A DNA stretch of 64,000 bases from an uncultured Parabacteroides sp. (GCA_944325335.1 CALUZR010000007.1:1-64000), one strand, 5' to 3'. Shown: positions 17,476 through 26,555, counted from the stretch's first letter. Notes: generated by a model from the letters alone, not told the origin. Program-made: numbers and translations.

Positions 17476-18447
17476 TCAATTTATAGATTCTATTTCATCC
17501 CGTGTCAACCCAGTCAATTCCATAATCATTTGCAAATCCAAACCTTTGCTCTTCATGGTTCGAGCAATTTCATATTTGCCTTCTTTTAGTCCCTCCTTTC
17601 GACCTTCTTTTATACCTTCTTTTCGACCTTCCTTTAATCCTTCTTTTAATCCTTCTTGTAGCCCTTTCTCTCGGCCTTCTTTTAATCCTTCTTTCATCCC
17701 TTCTTCAAGCCCCTTCTCACGGCCATCTTCTATTCCTTGTCGATACCCGCTCCCGTAAAGGGTTTTCTCTACGCTAATCACATCCCAGAATTTCTCATAT
17801 CCAGCCAATTGGGCATCCGTAAAAGCGGATTCTTCTATAATATTCACGGCTTTCTTCGTCTCCGGAGTATTCAACAAATCTGCCGGTATTTCCCGTGTAT
17901 TATCATCTATTTCCGTCAAGAAGCGCAACCACAACACGTGCATCTTCTTTTCACTGAACGTATGCGGGTTAAATTTCGGCAACTCAATGAACAACAAATG
18001 AAGTCCTTTTATCACCCGGTCGCTGTGTTCCACATGCATCACCTGATAATAATGGTAATAACCTTTTAAATCTGGTTCAAAAATCTCATTTACCAGATTA
18101 AGCGAGTAAACCGGCTGCAAATATTTATATTCCTCGCCCGTTTTCACTTGCCGCACATACGCTTTCGAAGCATTAAAAAGAACGCGTTGTTGAAATTCAG
18201 GAGACCAGACCATCTGCATTTCCACCAAAAACAACCGCCCTTGCTTATCCTTACAACGCACATCCACAATGCTATTCTTACGCAAAGGATTATCCGGCAC
18301 CATCTCCGAAGGCAAGTATTCTATTTCCGTAATCTCCTGACCTGGAGCAAGTGGCAATAACGCATTCAAAAAGCTCATCACTAAATCCGGATGCTCACCG
18401 AACACCCGTTTAAATGTCAAATCCGCCTTAGGGTCTAAATATCTCAT
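17476..18447 (-). CDS. Rpn-family PD-(D/E)XK nuclease
   Basis: 323 residues. The N-terminus MRYLDPKADLTFKRVFGEHPDLVMSFLNALLPL and the core IVDVRCKDKQGRLFLVEMQM (D...E-x-Q) are typical of recombination-promoting nucleases, formerly called PDDEXK transposases. The tail, about residues 235-290, is a run of EG-K/R repeats (KEGLKEG, EKGLEEG) encoded by the tandem DNA repeat at 17577-17740. Rpn proteins are implicated in recA-independent recombination and, in some cases, phage defence. The gene interrupts the glycan operon. Confidence 0.92.
   Translation of the reverse strand: MRYLDPKADLTFKRVFGEHPDLVMSFLNALLPLAPGQEITEIEYLPSEMVPDNPLRKNSIVDVRCKDKQGRLFLVEMQMVWSPEFQQRVLFNASKAYVRQVKTGEEYKYLQPVYSLNLVNEIFEPDLKGYYHYYQVMHVEHSDRVIKGLHLLFIELPKFNPHTFSEKKMHVLWLRFLTEIDDNTREIPADLLNTPETKKAVNIIEESAFTDAQLAGYEKFWDVISVEKTLYGSGYRQGIEDGREKGLEEGMKEGLKEGREKGLQEGLKEGLKEGRKEGIKEGRKEGLKEGKYEIARTMKSKGLDLQMIMELTGLTRDEIESIN
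17577..17740 (-). repeat. Coding tandem repeat in the Rpn gene
   Basis: Imperfect 12- and 24-nt units (plus-strand CTTCTTTTAATC and variants such as CCTTCTTTTCGA) encode K/R-E-G-L/I/R-K-E-G repeats. Unit number may vary among strains by slippage. All changes keep the frame because units are multiples of three. Confidence 0.85.
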
Positions 18448-18547
18448 AGCATTTCCTTTTTTAATTCACACAAAGATAATACATTCCTACTATCTAAACA
18501 ACATCCGTTCACACAAATTACGCTCATATACGTCTCTAATCCCAAAA

Positions 18548-18624
18548 TCACGGCGTCATTTCCGGAAATCACGCCGTGAATGGCGACGTTTATAACTACG
18601 ATTGGAAGGGATTATAGGCATAAA
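18548..18624. repeat. Nested palindrome and dispersed 62-nt repeat, copy 1
   Basis: TCACGGCGT (18548-18556) and ACGCCGTGA (18571-18579) enclose a second palindrome, ATTTCCGGAAAT. From 18563 to 18624 the sequence aligns without gaps to 46013-46074, at about three quarters identity. The best-conserved part is TATAACTAC, TGGAA, ATAGGCATAAA. This repeat occupies the gap between the WbsX and Rpn genes; the remaining bases show nothing further. Confidence 0.75.
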
Positions 18625-18633
18625 ACAAAGAGA

Positions 18634-19716
18634 CTATAACGAGAATTTGTCCAACATTCGTTTTAAAACTTCTAAATAGCCTCGCCCATATTTCAAGTCT
18701 GGTTCTATATAATTCCCTTCAGCCCATTCATTCCAAGACTTTAAAATAACGATCTTATTTTGTTTCTTACTTACCATATCAAATGTTTTTTCAATATGTT
18801 TTTCAAATTTCTCTGGTGTTGAGTTGATTAATATATGGCCTTTTCTTCCTGAACGAGGAGAATGATCCCAATTTGGAATAATAACAGGATAACAATCTTC
18901 TCTTTTATCTTCTTCTCCTGAAAAACAAGAAGATGCTAATCCATAATCCAATATTCTTCCTTGCTTAAACAATATCCGCTTCAATTTGGAATATATTCTT
19001 TCTATCAAAGAAAATTTCAACTTAAAGACATCAAATAAACGGACTAAAACAACCGCATCAAACCCCCATGACTTAAACAAAGGAATATCTTCTTTTGAAT
19101 ATGTATGGGCAACAAAATGAATCTGATATCCACGTTTTTTTGCCAGAGATTGCCATAGTGAAATGAAATGGGCTGCATCTGGTAATTCTTTAGGATTATA
19201 AACCATAAAAAATGGTTTCCCTTCGACTTTTATATATCTATCATCTTCAAATGCACTTATCAATGCCTGAAAATGATTTATATAATCTTCATCTCCAGGA
19301 TAAAGTTGTTCCATTAATACTCGATGAGTACCTTCTTTGCTAAATTGTTTATCTTCCCAACTATGATTAGCCCATGCTAAACAAAAAGGGAAATTAGGCT
19401 CACCCAATTTTAAAACTTCGTCAAACGGCCGGTTTAGCAAACGTCGTCCATTCCCAAACCAATAATGCCAATAGCAAAATCCCTCTATACCATATTCTTT
19501 CGCTAATTCTGCCTGAGCTATTCTGGATTCAGATAATCTCAAATCATAATATCCTAAGTCCGCAGGAACTCGAGGTTGATAATGGCCCTTGAATAGGGGC
19601 TTGGCTTTTCCAACATTTGTCCATTCCGTAAATCCTTTTCCCCACCATTTATCATTTTCAGGTGTAGGATGAAATTGAGGTAGATAAAATGCAATTACTC
19701 GTATATTTTCATTCAT
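18634..19716 (-). CDS. WbsX-like protein (GH99-like, glycan biosynthesis)
   Basis: 360 residues with the WbsX hallmarks: VIAFYLPQFHPTPENDKWWGKGFTEWTNV at the start, then HYQPRVPADLGYYDL, the GFCYWHYWFGNGRRLL motif and, near the C-terminus, ILKSWNEWAEGNYIEPD. Proteins of this family occur in O-antigen and capsule loci and are related to GH99 endo-mannosidases; their exact reaction is unsettled. No signal peptide, so it is cytoplasmic. It begins 1 nt after the GT8 gene ends. Confidence 0.92.
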   Translation of the reverse strand: MNENIRVIAFYLPQFHPTPENDKWWGKGFTEWTNVGKAKPLFKGHYQPRVPADLGYYDLRLSESRIAQAELAKEYGIEGFCYWHYWFGNGRRLLNRPFDEVLKLGEPNFPFCLAWANHSWEDKQFSKEGTHRVLMEQLYPGDEDYINHFQALISAFEDDRYIKVEGKPFFMVYNPKELPDAAHFISLWQSLAKKRGYQIHFVAHTYSKEDIPLFKSWGFDAVVLVRLFDVFKLKFSLIERIYSKLKRILFKQGRILDYGLASSCFSGEEDKREDCYPVIIPNWDHSPRSGRKGHILINSTPEKFEKHIEKTFDMVSKKQNKIVILKSWNEWAEGNYIEPDLKYGRGYLEVLKRMLDKFSL

Positions 19717-19717
19717 C

Positions 19718-20686
19718 TTATTTCAAATGTTTATTTATAAAACGACGAAGACTATACCGTTTCATTCTATTCTTTATATACAAAGGAATATTCATAATAT
19801 AATAAAGGAAACATCCAGATTGACGTAAATAATAGAACCATCTATCAGATTTTGAGATATTGAAACTATTCCACGGTTTAAATGCACCTACATAATGAAT
19901 CTGTACTGGAGATGATAATATCTCAAAGAATTTTGCTTTACTTTGTTTTTTATCTTCTAACGCAAATTCTTTGCATTTAGGATACAACATCAAATTTTCT
20001 TCGCTTTTCTCGTAATAATTATTGCATACGACATAAACCAATGACAAATAACGAAGATATGGCCAGCAAACCAATGTAATACAATCTTGTTCAGGTAAGC
20101 GTAATCTATCGTAATTAGAAATATAAAAATCAATCAACTTTTGCTGAAATCCATTTTCTCGAATATATTTCAAATTCACAAGCATATAGCCAGCTCCTAT
20201 TTCTTCTTCCAAAACATGAAGCTCTTCCGAAGTAAAATCTTGTCCATACTCTTTCATCCTATTACTTTCTAATATTTGTCCTACACCTGCATAACAAAAT
20301 TCCTCATCAGGAAATAGAAAATAAGATGAAGAAATATCTCTTTCAAATACCACGTCTACATCTGAACATAGAATACGATCATATTGTGGGAAAATATCTG
20401 CTACAATTAATTTGTAGTATATTTCTTTAGAAAAATGAGATTTAACCTTCAAATGGTTCAAACTTGAATCAAATTGGGAAACATCTATAAATTGAATCGT
20501 TGCATTGCTAAATGCATCTACTACATGTTCTATTCTATTTCTATCTTTCTCCCGTAAGTTACTATATAATACATATAATGCATAGTCATAATCTTTAGAA
20601 GCATTTTGCAATAAAGAATAAATAGCGACCATAGCAGGAACTACATAATTCCTATCGAATGTAAAGAATATCGGAATGACTTGCAT
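19718..20686 (-). CDS. Family 8 glycosyltransferase
   Basis: 322 residues starting IPIFFTFDRNYVVPAMVAIYSLLQNA, typical of GT8. The metal-binding DxD is in ILCSDVDVVFERDI, and the family's QDCITLVC and IHYVGAFKPWN segments are present. GT8 enzymes retain anomeric configuration and usually transfer glucose or galactose in LPS or capsule synthesis. It is 4 nt from the GT2 gene and 1 nt from WbsX, in the same operon. Confidence 0.94.
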   Translation of the reverse strand: MQVIPIFFTFDRNYVVPAMVAIYSLLQNASKDYDYALYVLYSNLREKDRNRIEHVVDAFSNATIQFIDVSQFDSSLNHLKVKSHFSKEIYYKLIVADIFPQYDRILCSDVDVVFERDISSSYFLFPDEEFCYAGVGQILESNRMKEYGQDFTSEELHVLEEEIGAGYMLVNLKYIRENGFQQKLIDFYISNYDRLRLPEQDCITLVCWPYLRYLSLVYVVCNNYYEKSEENLMLYPKCKEFALEDKKQSKAKFFEILSSPVQIHYVGAFKPWNSFNISKSDRWFYYLRQSGCFLYYIMNIPLYIKNRMKRYSLRRFINKHLK

Positions 20687-20690
20687 GGTG

Positions 20691-21653
20691 TTAATCGTTT
20701 ACAATATATCGTCCGTGATCGCGGATAAAAAATAGTGGTAAGAAAAAGGTTCTTAATAGGCGTTGCAAATTACTCATCTTCATACCTATACTTTTTCTAT
20801 GTTTTAAACACAAAAAGCAAACACTCAAAATACTAAATATTGTATTTTTAGCCATTTTACGAACAGCTTTCTGTGAATCAACATCAAAGAACGATAGATT
20901 TGACAATAACGAAAAATAACGTTTAGTTCGTTCCCTGTTGGATATATTGAATAAGGATTCTATCGCTTTTACATATCCATTCCATTTGCCCATTTTTCTT
21001 GCACTTTTAACATACGTAACAGCTAATTCATAACGACGCCAATAAACAAGTGATTGCGACACATAACGGATAGGAGTTAAACTACATCCTATGGAATATA
21101 GTAAATAATCATACGAAACATTCTCATCACAAAATATGGCAGCTTTCTTTTGAACCTCTCGGCTAAACATAATTTGATGACCATACGAACGAGGATATAA
21201 TACAGATATAAGCGGATCCAAAACGAGGGAAAGTTCATGCTTATGCAACAACCCAATTTCTTCACCTCGATCATTAATCAAAGTAGAATTATGATAAATA
21301 AAAGCATGGTTCCCTATATTAAATAGCAAAACCTCCAATTTATTTAAAAGCCATATATCGTCTTGATCCGCAATAGCAATATATTCTCCTTCAGCTTTTT
21401 GTATAGCCGTTAGGAAATTACGATTGAATCCAGAATTCTTTTCATTGACATATATCTTAATACTAACTTGAGGATACTTCGTCTGGTACTCTTCCACAAT
21501 CTCCACCGTCCCATCCGTCGAACAATCGTCTTGTACGATTAATTCATAAATCGGATAGGTTTGATTCAGTATCGAATCCAATTGTTCACGAATATAACAT
21601 GCGCCATTATAAGTGCACATCACAACGGATACTTTCTTTGTTTCTGTTTCCAT
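20691..21653 (-). CDS. Family 2 glycosyltransferase
   Basis: 320 residues: VSVVMCTYNGACYIREQLDSILNQTYP, then IVQDDCSTDGTVEIV, the DxD-like IADQDDIW motif and NSGFNRNFLTAIQKAEGEYI. The pattern is that of rhamnosyl- or galactosyltransferase-like GT2 enzymes. A hydrophobic stretch near the C-terminus (NTIFSILSVCFLCL) may bring it to the membrane. It directly follows the flippase gene. Confidence 0.93.
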   Translation of the reverse strand: METETKKVSVVMCTYNGACYIREQLDSILNQTYPIYELIVQDDCSTDGTVEIVEEYQTKYPQVSIKIYVNEKNSGFNRNFLTAIQKAEGEYIAIADQDDIWLLNKLEVLLFNIGNHAFIYHNSTLINDRGEEIGLLHKHELSLVLDPLISVLYPRSYGHQIMFSREVQKKAAIFCDENVSYDYLLYSIGCSLTPIRYVSQSLVYWRRYELAVTYVKSARKMGKWNGYVKAIESLFNISNRERTKRYFSLLSNLSFFDVDSQKAVRKMAKNTIFSILSVCFLCLKHRKSIGMKMSNLQRLLRTFFLPLFFIRDHGRYIVND

Positions 21654-21654
21654 C

Positions 21655-23094
21655 TTATTTCTTTTTCCTCAAATATCCCACGCATTCTTTAAATGTGGCC
21701 GAACCGGATAGCCACGTGATACCTGTATAAAGCGAGGCGGCTATGAAAATCTTTGCAATCATCAATAAGTAGATATTCTTCAGATTTAATGTCGCCCAAT
21801 AGGTAAAAGTCATTACAGCTATGGCTATTCCGGCATAAGGAATGATGTCTTTTAATGCCTGAAGCAAATTCAGTTTTATCTCTTTATGCACAAAATAATG
21901 CCATACAAATAACCATGCCACATTTATGCTGGCATACACACATACCATCGTGTAGATTCCATACGGACAAAGCACCAGCATAACAATTAATTGCAATATG
22001 CCTAATGTTACGGTATTCCACAAATAAATGTTCGATTTTCCTTTACTTATCAACAGATTGGTATAAAGCCCGACAATCGGGATAAATGTACCGCCTATGG
22101 CTAATATTTGCAAGATGCGCGCACTTGCCAACCATTTGTCTGTAATGGCAATTGTAATTAACTCGGGAGCTACTAATGACAACCCCAACATAGCTGGGAA
22201 AGAGACAAATGCAGTAAATCGAAGCATCTTACGGAAAGCTCGCACTTGGCGTTCGGGTTCATTGTTGATCTGAGCAAATACAGGTTGTGCCACACCTCCT
22301 ACCATACCGGAAATCAACGAATGCCCTCGGTAATTCCAACTATTAGCTTGATTGAATTGTCCAACTTCTTTCTCTCCATAAAAACGCCCCAATACGACCG
22401 AGAAAAGATTATTGTTTATATGTGTGAAGATATTTGTAAACAACAATTTACTACTAAAGCCAAGCATCTCGCGAATAGGACGGAAACTCCATTTTAACGT
22501 GGGACGCCAAGGACAAATCAACCATACATACGTAGTCAATATAGTAATATATACAAGGCTCTGCGTAGCCAAACTCCAATAGGAAAAGCCGTTGTAAGCC
22601 AACGTGACACCTACAATTCCAGATGTACCTAAAGCCAATATCGTAGCTATCGACCTTTGCCTTACCAACAAATTGCGAAAGAGGTAAGCCGAAGGTATGA
22701 TGCCTAAGCTGGAAATAAAGAAACCAAGGAAAGCAAAGCGCGCTAACGGTATCAATTTGGGTTCGTTATAAAAATCAGCAATCAAAGGCGCACAAAAGAA
22801 CAAGATCCAGTAGAGGCAAAAGCTAATGGACGAGGAGAACCAAAAGACGGCGTTATAGTCCTCGTGCTTTACCTCTTTCTTATTGGCTAATGCCGCAATG
22901 AATCCGCTTTCTTGCAATGATCCGGCGATGAGCGAAAAGATAGTCAGCATCCCCACCATTCCGTAATCTTCCGGACTCAATATACGCCCCAAGAAGATAC
23001 CGAACAGGAGGTTCAGGAATTGCATCGAACCATTGTTGATGAATCCCCAAAACAATCCGCGGGCGGTCTTCTGCTTGAGTGTTTCTTCAGCCAT
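21655..23094 (-). CDS. Wzx-like polysaccharide flippase (MOP superfamily)
   Basis: 479 residues with 12 or so membrane segments. The opening KQKTARGLFWGFINNGSMQFLNLLFGIFLGRILSPEDYGMVGM is typical of WzxC-type exporters in the PST branch. It should flip undecaprenyl-linked glycan units across the inner membrane. No Wzy polymerase is obvious in the cluster, which fits a non-polymerised glycan such as a protein O-glycan, though a polymerase could be encoded elsewhere. Confidence 0.94.
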   Translation of the reverse strand: MAEETLKQKTARGLFWGFINNGSMQFLNLLFGIFLGRILSPEDYGMVGMLTIFSLIAGSLQESGFIAALANKKEVKHEDYNAVFWFSSSISFCLYWILFFCAPLIADFYNEPKLIPLARFAFLGFFISSLGIIPSAYLFRNLLVRQRSIATILALGTSGIVGVTLAYNGFSYWSLATQSLVYITILTTYVWLICPWRPTLKWSFRPIREMLGFSSKLLFTNIFTHINNNLFSVVLGRFYGEKEVGQFNQANSWNYRGHSLISGMVGGVAQPVFAQINNEPERQVRAFRKMLRFTAFVSFPAMLGLSLVAPELITIAITDKWLASARILQILAIGGTFIPIVGLYTNLLISKGKSNIYLWNTVTLGILQLIVMLVLCPYGIYTMVCVYASINVAWLFVWHYFVHKEIKLNLLQALKDIIPYAGIAIAVMTFTYWATLNLKNIYLLMIAKIFIAASLYTGITWLSGSATFKECVGYLRKKK

Positions 23095-23101
23095 AGGCTC
23101 C

Positions 23102-23794
23102 TTACTTATTATTAGATTGTTCGTTCAAGTAATCCCTTAATTGCTGGATAGCTTGCATCAAATCATCTCGGTTTTGCCAATTGGCTCCTTCCGGGTAGGA
23201 ATAAAACGTATGTCCGGTTTCGGGAAGTACTTGGCCGAACATATCTTTCGAATATTCCCAATCTACGCTGAAAAGAATGTCTAATCGGAACAACAAATAA
23301 TCGACTAACCTCTTTAACTGGGCAAGCTGTACATCTTGTCCCTTTTTCTCTTGGAAGGCATCTCGCCGACTAAACAAGATTTCCACCAAACTGTCAGCCG
23401 TTTCATCCAACCGTTCATGAATGAGGCAATTCGGAATATGAATCGTCGTGTATCCTTTCTTATACGAATACATGGCCCGCTTCAGGTCTGCCAAAGCTTG
23501 CTTGGAATCGGCAGCATGATGCATACCATCTACTTCGATATTCAATTTCAATGGTTTGACGACCATATCAATGGTCTTGAATCCATCGAATACCTCCAAA
23601 TCCACCGGTACGTTCCGTTCCCTTAATGCCTGGTAGAGTTGGCGGGCTTCCGGCGTAATCTGGTTCTTTTCGAAGAATGTTTGGCAATCCGGACAGAGGA
23701 TGAATCCGTATTTCTCTTGCGAACGGTTGACGAACTCCGTCTTGTAGAGTTCATAACCACAACGAATACATTTATGTTCCGTAAACTTTATCAT
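23102..23794 (-). CDS. DUF559/Vsr-like endonuclease-fold protein
   Basis: 230 residues from the ATG at 23794. The open frame reaches 23815, but that would overlap ugd, so the later start is preferred. It has a zinc-ribbon-like N-terminus (CIRCGYEL ... CPDCQTFF) and a core with LNIEVDGMHHA and YTTIHIPNCLIHE, like the DUF559 endonuclease-fold proteins. It stands 5 nt after ugd and 7 nt before the flippase, yet no glycan role is evident. DNA binding or cleavage is a family-level inference. Confidence 0.65.
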   Translation of the reverse strand: MIKFTEHKCIRCGYELYKTEFVNRSQEKYGFILCPDCQTFFEKNQITPEARQLYQALRERNVPVDLEVFDGFKTIDMVVKPLKLNIEVDGMHHAADSKQALADLKRAMYSYKKGYTTIHIPNCLIHERLDETADSLVEILFSRRDAFQEKKGQDVQLAQLKRLVDYLLFRLDILFSVDWEYSKDMFGQVLPETGHTFYSYPEGANWQNRDDLMQAIQQLRDYLNEQSNNK

Positions 23795-23799
23795 TGTAT

Positions 23800-25113
23800 T
23801 TAACGCCCGATACAATGGTATTCAAATCCATACTCTTCCATTTCGCGCGGTTCGTAGATATTACGTCCGTCGATGACGAGCGGATTTTTCATCAACTTCT
23901 TGATAGCCGCCCAGCTGGGCATCCGGAACTCTTTCCATTCGGTAAAGAGCAGGAGGGCGTCGGCCTCTATTACCGCATCGTAAATATCTTTGGCATAATG
24001 GATGGCATCGCCTATGCGCCGCTTCGATTCGGGCATGGCCACGGGGTCGTACGCATACACTTCGCATCCGGCTTCGAGGAGTTTCTGGATGACGACCAAC
24101 GAGGGAGCCTCGCGCATATCGTCCGTCTCCGGCTTGAAGGCCAAACCCCAGATAGCTATCCGCTTTCCTTTCAAATCGCCTTGGAAATAGTCTGATACTT
24201 TCCGGTAGAGGATGCCCTTCTGCGCTTCGTTCACCTCTTCGACGGCTTGCAGGATACGCATCGGATAGCCATGGTCTGCCGCCGTCTTCACCAATGCCTT
24301 CACATCTTTCGGGAAACAGGATCCGCCATAGCCGCAACCCGGATAGAGGAAACGATGCCCGATACGGACGTCGCTCCCAATGCCTTTGCGCACCATGTTC
24401 ACGTCGGCGCCGACCCGTTCGCACAGGTTGGCGATGTCGTTCATGAAGCTGATGCGGGTGGCGAGCATGGCATTCGCGGCGTATTTCGTCATCTCGGCCG
24501 AGGGCACGTCCATAAAGATCACGCGGAAATTATTCAAGAGGAAGGGGCGGTACAAGCGGCTCATCAACTCTTTCGAACGCTCCGACTCAACGCCCACCAC
24601 GATGCGGTCCGGACTCATAAAGTCCTTGATAGCGGCACCCTCCTTCAGGAATTCCGGGTTCGAAGCGACATCGAACGTGAGCGTCGAGCCGCGCCGGTCC
24701 AATTCCTCCTGGATGACGTGGCGCACCTGCTGGGCCGTCCCGACCGGCACCGTGCTCTTCGTCACGATGGTCAGGTACTTATCCATGTATTTTCCAACGG
24801 TCCGCGCGACTTCCAAGACATACCGCAGGTCGGCGCTTCCATCCTCGTCGGGCGGCGTACCGACGGCGCTAAACACGACTTCCACCTCGTTCAGGCACGC
24901 CGAAAGGTCGGTCAGGAAATGCAAACGCCCCGCTTTCTGGTTGCGCAAGACCATCTCTTCCAAACCCGGCTCATAAATCGGCATGATACCCTTGTTCAGG
25001 TTCTCTATCTTCTTCGCATCGACATCGACGCAATATACTTCCGTTCCCATCTCGGCAAAACAGGTGCCGCTCACCAAACCGACATAACCCGTCCCGACTA
25101 TCGCTATCTTCAT
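23800..25113 (-). CDS. ugd: UDP-glucose 6-dehydrogenase
   Basis: 437 residues. The N-terminal Rossmann motif is IAIVGTGYVGLVSGTCFAEMG, substrate residues are in ASNPEFLKEGAAIKDFMSPDRIVVG, and the catalytic cysteine is in GCGYGGSCFPKD. The C-terminal UDP-binding domain opens with IAIWGLAFKPETDDMREAPS. It oxidises UDP-glucose to UDP-glucuronate with two NAD+. The neighbouring Gfo/Idh and DegT genes could use a related UDP-uronate. It has its own promoter (25205-25236) and starts the transcript running into the glycan cluster. Confidence 0.95.
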   Translation of the reverse strand: MKIAIVGTGYVGLVSGTCFAEMGTEVYCVDVDAKKIENLNKGIMPIYEPGLEEMVLRNQKAGRLHFLTDLSACLNEVEVVFSAVGTPPDEDGSADLRYVLEVARTVGKYMDKYLTIVTKSTVPVGTAQQVRHVIQEELDRRGSTLTFDVASNPEFLKEGAAIKDFMSPDRIVVGVESERSKELMSRLYRPFLLNNFRVIFMDVPSAEMTKYAANAMLATRISFMNDIANLCERVGADVNMVRKGIGSDVRIGHRFLYPGCGYGGSCFPKDVKALVKTAADHGYPMRILQAVEEVNEAQKGILYRKVSDYFQGDLKGKRIAIWGLAFKPETDDMREAPSLVVIQKLLEAGCEVYAYDPVAMPESKRRIGDAIHYAKDIYDAVIEADALLLFTEWKEFRMPSWAAIKKLMKNPLVIDGRNIYEPREMEEYGFEYHCIGR

Positions 25114-25204
25114 TCTCTATCGTTTTTTAATTCGTTCATTATTACTTCGCCCGAAGGCGCACACCGTCTCGTCAGTCCCATGGCGTGGCCTGACAAAACG
25201 TTGG

Positions 25205-25236
25205 CAAAGATAAGGATAAAACCTCAATTATGCCAA
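25205..25236 (-). promoter_or_regulatory. Promoter of ugd and the glycan operon
   Basis: On the minus strand TTG (plus-strand 25234-25236) is followed after 21 nt by TATCTTTG (plus-strand 25205-25212), a match to the Bacteroidales -33/-7 pattern with spacing 2 nt above the common 19. The leader to the ugd ATG would be about 85 nt. The box stands between ugd and array E, so the array lies upstream of this promoter. Confidence 0.7.
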
Positions 25237-25274
25237 CCCAGTGGACAATCCATTTGCCTTTAAATCTTATCGCA

Positions 25275-25515
25275 CGACTGCAGGAAGGTCGCCAAGTGCT
25301 TTCCTCGTGTCTCGTCGTGCTGCGCGAGGGCTTCCAACTGCTTGGAAAGCCTCCTGCACCGCTGCGGGAAGGTTTCCAACCTGTTTGCTATCCTCCTGCA
25401 GCATTGCGCGAGGGCTTCCAACTGCTTGGAAAAGCTCCTGCACTGCTGCGGGAAGGTTTCCAACTTGTTTGCTACCTTCCTGCAGCACTGCGTGGGAATT
25501 TCCAAGCATTCCGCC
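25275..25515. repeat. Phased palindrome array E: six units every 42 nt
   Basis: The anchor TTCCAAC recurs at 25332, 25374, 25416 and 25458, with variants at 25290 and 25500, always exactly 42 nt apart. Each unit is a long imperfect palindrome: CTGCnnGAGGGCTTCCAA then CTTGGAAAGCCTCCTGCA in complement. Because 42 is a multiple of 3, several frames on both strands stay open and mimic repetitive proteins; no signal favours translation. The rest of the 25114-25520 gap holds only the ugd promoter. Confidence 0.9.
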
Positions 25516-25520
25516 CCTAT

Positions 25521-26555
25521 CTATGCCTCATTCCTCGCCTTGCACGCATAGATGCGCTGGATGATATCGACCACCTTCAGTCCCTCCAGCACGTTGGTGG
25601 TGATGCTTTTCCCGGCCGTTTGGGTCAACACTTCCACCACGTTACGGATGACGAAATTGTGGTTTTGCGCCGAACCCTTGTAGGGTCCGTAGTCGTTGCC
25701 CGGGTTCGTGGGCGGGAGTTCGGGCATTTCGTAATCCTCGATGTGGCAATATTCCACCTCATTCATGTATTGCCCGCCGATCTTCACGCTCCCGTTTTCG
25801 GCCACGACGAGGAGACTGCTCTCCATATTCTTGTTCCACACCGAGGTGGAATAGTTCAAGCACCCCATGCCGCCGTTCACGAAGTCGAACGTCACCAGGC
25901 CGGAATCCTCGAAGTCGGTCAATGCCTCGTGGTTGAAATCGGCAAAGCGGGCTTGGATATGGCAGATATCGCCAAAGAGCCAATACATGATGTCGATGAA
26001 GTGCGAGAACTGGGTAAAGAGCGTACCGCCGTCCAGCCGCGCGTTGCCATGCCAACCGCCTGGTTTGTAATACCGTTCGTCGCGGTTCCAATAGCAATTG
26101 AGCTGCACCATGTAGATCTTTCCCAGCCGGCCGGAGTCGACCATCTCCTTGATCCAGACCGAAGGAGGCGAATAGCGGTTCTGCATCACGCAAAAGGCCA
26201 ACCGCTGGTAGCGCAAGCAGGCATAGACCACGCGTTCGGCGTCTTGCGTCGAGAGCGCCATCGGCTTTTCAATCACCACGTGATGCCCGGTTTCAATCGC
26301 CCGGATGGCCATTTCGGCATGGAGGCCGTTGGGCGTGCAGATATTGACAACGTCTATCTCCAAACCGGCCGCCAGCATCTCTTCCAGACTGGAAAAGAAG
26401 GGCACGGCGTAGGCTTCAATCCCCAACTCGCCCACCGGCCGGATATCACACAACGCCACCAACTCGGCGCCGGCATCCCGCGTAATCATTTCGGCATGTC
26501 GTTTTCCAATGTGGCCGCACCCGACGACCGCAAAACGAATCTTCTTATTTTCCAT
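25521..26555 (-). CDS. Gfo/Idh/MocA oxidoreductase (WlbA/WbpB-like)
   Basis: 344 residues. N-terminal NAD(P) Rossmann motif IRFAVVGCGHIGKRHAEMI, the family EKPMA motif, and a C-terminal domain with YWNRDERYYKPGGWHGNARLDGGTLFTQFSHFIDIM. The YWNRDERYY and GGTLFTQFSH features fit UDP-GlcNAc-uronate 3-dehydrogenases (WlbA/WbpB), which make the 3-keto substrate for a DegT aminotransferase. That is the very gene upstream, overlapping by 11 nt. It is therefore likely to contribute a diamino-uronic sugar to the glycan. Reaction inferred from context. Confidence 0.87.
   Translation of the reverse strand: MENKKIRFAVVGCGHIGKRHAEMITRDAGAELVALCDIRPVGELGIEAYAVPFFSSLEEMLAAGLEIDVVNICTPNGLHAEMAIRAIETGHHVVIEKPMALSTQDAERVVYACLRYQRLAFCVMQNRYSPPSVWIKEMVDSGRLGKIYMVQLNCYWNRDERYYKPGGWHGNARLDGGTLFTQFSHFIDIMYWLFGDICHIQARFADFNHEALTDFEDSGLVTFDFVNGGMGCLNYSTSVWNKNMESSLLVVAENGSVKIGGQYMNEVEYCHIEDYEMPELPPTNPGNDYGPYKGSAQNHNFVIRNVVEVLTQTAGKSITTNVLEGLKVVDIIQRIYACKARNEA

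Noticed and set aside
25260..25509. Short minus-strand frames encoding repetitive QLEALAQ or VQEAFQAVG peptides
   Set aside because: They follow from a 42-nt palindromic period (a multiple of 3) that keeps frames open on both strands. No ribosome-binding site or conserved start is visible.
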